A DNA stretch of 64,000 nt from Solen grandis (taxonomy: Eukaryota; Mollusca; Bivalvia; Adapedonta; Solenidae), in NCBI GenBank assembly GCA_021229015.1, contig CM037783.1, positions 57,246,169-57,310,168 on the forward strand, written 5' to 3'. The notes beneath the pieces are model-generated. The model did no database searches, was not told the DNA's origin, and saw only the letters and a program-made list of their open reading frames with translations. Within the stretch, counting starts at the first letter, position 1; each line of letters begins with the position of its first letter. A program made the position numbers and the translations under genes. Shown here one piece after another: positions 58,996 to 64,000 of this stretch.

Positions 58996-61900
58996 CTTCC
59001 CATAGGGTATAAATTCATGCCCTCTAAGCATAGACAACTAACTTTCCTGACATTCCTAAACCAGACCAATAAACAAGACAATTGTTTCAGAGTATTACAT
59101 TTTCACTTGATAGATCTAATGCGCTGTCAATTTCTGAAAACCAAGCTGGAAAAACTCAGACGTACACAAATGCCAGAAACACAACCATAGCAGCACGCAG
59201 CTTAAGCAACTGAATAAAAAAAAAAACTTCATAAAAAAACAACGCATATCATAACAGGGCTTTATCTCATTGCGAGAAACATTTTAGTTTCAACATTATC
59301 TTAGCAATTACATGCGAGTACTCCCCAGAGATTTATGAGGTTCTCTTTTTCAAACTGGTAAAAACAATCCATCCACTTTGTATGTTGTTAAGTTTCTAAA
59401 ATCAGGAAAGAGCTCTCATTTCCGAACGCTTCCAATTAATATGCCAGTGTAATATTTCTCTTCAGGAAAATGCGGGGCTTTCTAAAATCTTGAGAGAAGA
59501 TTTTTTTTCTCTCAGAAAATGTATATCCACTGATAATGTTAAGCTCAGTAGACAACACCATTTACATACATATCTGTCAATGCCTTTTCTGATTTTGAAC
59601 AATCTTCCCTCTGATGCAGTCAAAACATCACAGTAATGCGGCCTGTTCCAGCCTTCAGTGCCCCATATAATAACTGACTATTCCCCTCATTGAACCCCAC
59701 CTGAGCATCTCTACTAAGCATATTAATTTCATACCCCCTTCTGCTCCCCCTTGTACACTTAATTCCAATATAATAACAAGATGGTGCCCTTATCAATCCT
59801 ACTGAAGTTTGCCTGTGTAGTGCAACAGATAAATAGGCCACCTTACACACATGTGGACAGAGGGCACCTCTCACACCACCAATACTGGATGGTTATAAAT
59901 ACACATTACATAAAACTGCAGATTTATAAAACAAACTACATTGCTTTTGATATCTGGCACGCCACCAGATTTTTACATTTTACATCACCAACAGCTTCTC
60001 AACGCGGCCAAGAAAACATAAACCCTTAACATGATAATGATTATCATTTTTTCATCCTGAGTCAGAAAAATTATCATTGTAATGCAGGACTGTCAGCAAA
60101 ATGATCGTTCTCTGGCCTCTCTGGCATGGGGACCGAAAGCACCCCCCCCCCCCCCCCCCCCACCAAAGAGGAATGACAGTTCACATGGTTTGATGATAGG
60201 ACATGCTGTTGGTAATACACTGCCAAGCATTCTGTATGTTTCTAACTTGTTCAACCTCTCATTAAATAAGCACACTTCAGTTTAGTTAATTCTACCAGTA
60301 AACTTCAAGGTGACATTTATGGGGCATTTAGAGGTGACCATTTGGTGACCATTAACAGATTTGTTTCTGATTTTCAGATAAACTGCCTAAGGACCTATGC
60401 TCCCCTGCCCCCCACACAATCTTCATGTTAAAACCTACACCATAGTCAGTTATCATTTTAAATTTTTCAACCTATCTGAAACTGATATGACCAGATGAAC
60501 GAACAAAGATAAAGAAGTTTCTTTCTAGAGAAGATATAAACTGAACTAACTCAGAAAATACTGAAGCTTATTTCACCCTTGCCAGTTTTCACCCAGTGCC
60601 GAATCAGGCTTTAAAACATGCTTATATTAACCAGGTTTCACAAGAGTTAATTTCTTTTCCTAATAACCGAACCCAAAGGAGTTTAATACTGGCCATTTAG
60701 TTACTTCTTTGAAAGCAACTGTATGGTAAAAAAAAGAATGGTTTAACTTTCCATTCATTTCAAAGAAGAAAAAAAAATCTACCCACCAGTACTCTGCTTA
60801 AACAGAACTGATTTGTATGAAAAAAAAAAAAAGCATACAGACAATCCTATTTTAGTTGTTTTCTTTTGTTACTGTTTTCCCATTGATTTTAATGACAAGG
60901 GCCACATTTATAAAGCGTACAGGTAGATGCACAACACATGGGCAGGTGAGGCCCACGCCGTATACAGGTAAGGGTCATCATCTAAGATGACAAAGACTTT
61001 ATCGGTTATACTGACTCAACCAGTGATCCCCACACCTTAAAAAGGAAACTCAAATCTAACATAAAACTGTCACACAATGATCACAGCTCATGAACTATTC
61101 AGTTTAAAATTAATCAAACACACATACACATCTTAAATTTTAAAATGAGCACACAAAAGGTCTCCCCTCTCCTATACCTCACCTGTGTGTAGTACTTCAG
61201 GATAACAAAGAGCTGGGTTACCCACAATTATAATCAGAATCATTGTACATGATCATAAACCATAAATCCTCCATCTTGTAACTCAAATATCTGGCTATAA
61301 GAAAGAAAGAAAATTTCCCCATTTCAGTAAAAGTACATCATCCCAAAGTGGTCTAAAGAAAAAACAAACAAAAACAGTTTCTGAGATTCTTTCTCATCAA
61401 TAAAGATGTTTTCTCTCCATGTGCCACGATACAGTCATCACTGACAATGTAAATCAATAATTCTTCCAGCATGATGTAATGCCATTATGAAATTAGAAAA
61501 TCTATCCTGAATATAAACTTGTCAAAAAAACATTACCTTTGGACTGATAGCTATGAAGTACTGTGGATTCCTTGCCTGGCAAACAAAGGCTGTGTTTATC
61601 ACGGACATACTTCGATAAAAATCCACAAGAAATAATATCCTAATCTCCACTTAGTAAACCGCCATTAAGTTTACCATCCTTTCTGCCTATTTTTTTTTCC
61701 AATCCTCAACACACTAATTCACACATACACAGAAAATCTAAAATCCACACATGGTTAGCATCATAATCCCCAGTATTCAGCATAAACACTAGCGTTCGTA
61801 TATACAACTCTCCCACTTTTTAACATGTATGACTGCTCTCAAGTATTATTTAACTGTAATAATTTCCCAACAAAGCCACATACAACCAGCTAAACATGTG

Positions 61901-63185
61901 CAGTCCCTCTAGGCTATCACACTATCAATGAAATATTGGATTTCTGCTATGTATGATGGAGCTGGCGTTTTTAAATGGCTGATTGAAGGCAGAATAACAA
62001 TACAATTTATTTTTACAGATAATTATGTTAACATGCCGGCTCCAGTGCTGCCAGAGACAGATGTAATCAATATTAATATCAATGAAAGATGTGTTGAACA
62101 AAACGGGGCTCTATATAGTACAAACAGTCTCTTTTTTCTTGATCGAATGATTAATCATGTAATTATGCAATAACAAACCCTTCCCCTATATTGTGAGAAA
62201 TGTGTGTGTGCTGTGTGGAAGGGGGAAGAAAGAAGGTCAACTGGAGAATAAAAATGCAGCATAAAAACCTACGTGAAATTCAAGATCTTATTCATTGAAG
62301 CACAAAAAACTTGAAGTGAAATATGATGAAAAGCATATGCAGCCAGGCACACTTCCTGAATTAATAATGCATACAATAGGGTAGGGTTGTGTTCAAAGTT
62401 TACAGAGAAAAGAAATATTAATCACAATCTACAAAAATAAACTTTACTTTAGTTCTATTTTAGTGGAAATAGCGACTTAAACCTTTTGAAAAGTAGTGAC
62501 CTGTTCTGTCATACATGAGGAAATTTAAACCAGGAAACAAATTCTTTTTCACATTATTAATGACAGATTCAATAAACAATTCAGTGAGGGAGGAAAGCCA
62601 CATGCTCTATAATCTTATGCTAACTTCAGCAGGTCACTGTGCCAAGATCTCCCCTCCATTTAACTTACAAATGACACACAAGTATTGTACATAAAATACA
62701 ATCACATCACACATTATTTGGAAAGTCCAACCCATTAAACCTAATAGTAAGGTTGTTGTTTTTATCATTAACAGATTATTTAACTTGAAATAATAATTCA
62801 GTAGGAAAGTAGGTAAATATAGCTGATTTATGTATGTTTCAACAGTCTCATTATTTCGCATCTGTTGATGATTTATTCCAAACATCATTAAAAGAGGAAT
62901 GAAAAGTCCACCATACATACAATGGGCAGAACCCCAACTATAACCATCATAATGTGGATTCAAATATAAGTTACAACTGTAGGCCCCTAATTAAAAGATT
63001 CTTTTTTAATATCACCGTTAAAAGGCAGTCCAGCATGATGCTATACCCAGGTTTGAACCCAAATACAGCGCTTAAAACAGAACTGTACTGTCCTCTTCAA
63101 TGCAGCGTTATGTTGAACTGTCACTAGACAGAGAGTCAATAGACAGAGAGAACCAAGCCTTTTAGCCGACTACATTTGAGCTATT
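58996..63185. other. Non-coding DNA, no gene seen
   Basis: Mostly unique AT-rich sequence with a C-run at 60141-60161 and several A-runs. Open frames here are short and lack motifs. CHD upstream exons cannot be excluded. Confidence 0.4.
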
Positions 63186-63357
63186 TTCCCTTTACCTCGT
63201 ATAAGACTAGTTTTGATGCTTTAGAAGACATAGCGTACCCTTACCAGACAGGAGTTGTCAGATCAGGATCTCCTCTGTTTGCTCATACAGTACTGGAGCC
63301 CAGATTCTACAATCTGCCCAGCAAAGAAAACCATTGTTTCATATATCATTTAAAGTT
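63186..63357 (+). repeat. MITE, family B, 3'-truncated
   Basis: It has CCCTTTACCTCGTATAAGAC, 'GTCAGATCAGGATCTCCTCT' and 'AACCATTGTTTCATATATCA', but the ATATTCATGAGGTAAA end is missing where the next repeat begins. Confidence 0.65.
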
Positions 63358-63385
63358 TGAACAAGGCAGTCCAAAGGACAGCTAT

Positions 63386-63960
63386 ATCCCCCGCCGCTGC
63401 CTTGAACACTGAACCAACAAATGTGACCTTGAACTTGAGCCAACATGACTGTCACCTGTGTTCTGCACATTGCCTCAATTTGGTTTATAATTGAGGCAAG
63501 TTTCATTAAAATCCTTCGAGGAGTTCAGGAGTTATGGAGCGGACACAAAATTGTAAATTGAAATTGAAGGTTCAAACACTTGACCTTCAAGTGTGACCTT
63601 GAACTTGAGCCGACATGGCTGCAACCTGTTTTCTGCACATCGTCTCAATTAGATATATATTTGAGGCAAGATCCATGAAAAAACTTAAAGGGGTATAGGA
63701 GATATGGAGCGAACACAAAATTGAAATGGAAATTGAAGGTTCAAACACATAACCTTCTAGTGTTACCTTGACCTTGAGCCTACATGGCTGCCACCTGTGT
63801 TCTGCACATCGTCTCAACTAGGTTTACGTTTGAGGCAAGTTTCACGAAAATCCTTCAAGTGGTATAGGAGATATGGAGCGGACACGAAAACATTACGGAC
63901 AGACAGACAGACAGACGAAGGCCATTCCTATAACCCCTCTCCCGCTTCGCGGTGGGGGAT
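63386..63960. repeat. Tandem-core element with ATCCCCCGCCGC inverted ends
   Basis: The left end ATCCCCCGCCGC (63386-63397) and right end GCGGTGGGGGAT (63949-63960) are inverted with one mismatch. Three units start near 63423, 63593 and 63762 (about 170 bp), each with 'TGACCTTGAACTTGAGCC', 'CTGTGTTCTGCACAT' and 'AGGAGATATGGAGCG'. A (GACA)n microsatellite (63896-63917) precedes the right end. Pearl-like layout. Confidence 0.85.
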
Positions 63961-64000
63961 TGAAAATTAATGCGATAAATCAAATAAAGAATTTGAACAT

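Overview
The window is animal nuclear DNA. It is AT-rich, with introns carrying GT/AG splice sites, many tRNA-headed SINEs, hairpin MITEs and tandem-core repeats. Those tandem-core repeats, with short inverted ends, 150-175 bp internal units and a GTCC/ACAG-type microsatellite near one end, have the architecture of the 'pearl'-like (Helitron-associated) elements described from bivalve molluscs. A marine or freshwater bivalve is therefore the best guess. The species was not identified.

Layout: (1) 28-8583, + strand, holds the last eight recognisable coding exons of a kismet/CHD7-type chromatin remodeller (two BRK domains and a long low-complexity C-terminus), followed by a probable long 3' UTR. 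(2) 12.5-16.4 kb is dense in repeats: SINEs, a 166-bp tandem array and two tandem-core elements. (3) 17.06-23.03 kb, - strand, holds two tandem copies of an intronless rhodopsin-class GPCR. The distal copy (17.06-18.28 kb) is broken by two 1-bp indels and the other (21.83-23.03 kb) is intact. (4) 23-29.9 kb shows no gene, only SINE and MITE debris. (5) 30.12-31.70 kb, + strand, holds the first three coding exons of a DUSP22/DUSP15-type phosphatase; the gene stops just before its catalytic cysteine loop. (6) 33772-33871 is a run of exactly 100 N. (7) 34058-46704, - strand, holds thirteen consecutive exons of the N-terminal half of a CHD7-type remodeller (Lys/Gln-rich N-terminus, two chromodomains, the first ATPase lobe). 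(8) 46.77-64.0 kb is intron or upstream DNA with a decayed pogo-type transposon, MITEs and tandem repeats.

The main result is that the two CHD halves are complementary parts of one protein, yet they lie on opposite strands and point toward each other across the N gap. What is missing between them is the second helicase lobe and the SANT/SLIDE region. Flipping the contig that ends at 33771 in place would make the CHD gene collinear on the - strand. The same gap truncates the DUSP gene and cuts an interspersed repeat. A scaffold orientation error is the simplest reading; a real inversion is the alternative.

All exon boundaries below were read by eye from splice sites, reading phase and protein similarity remembered for the families. 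No alignment or database search was run.
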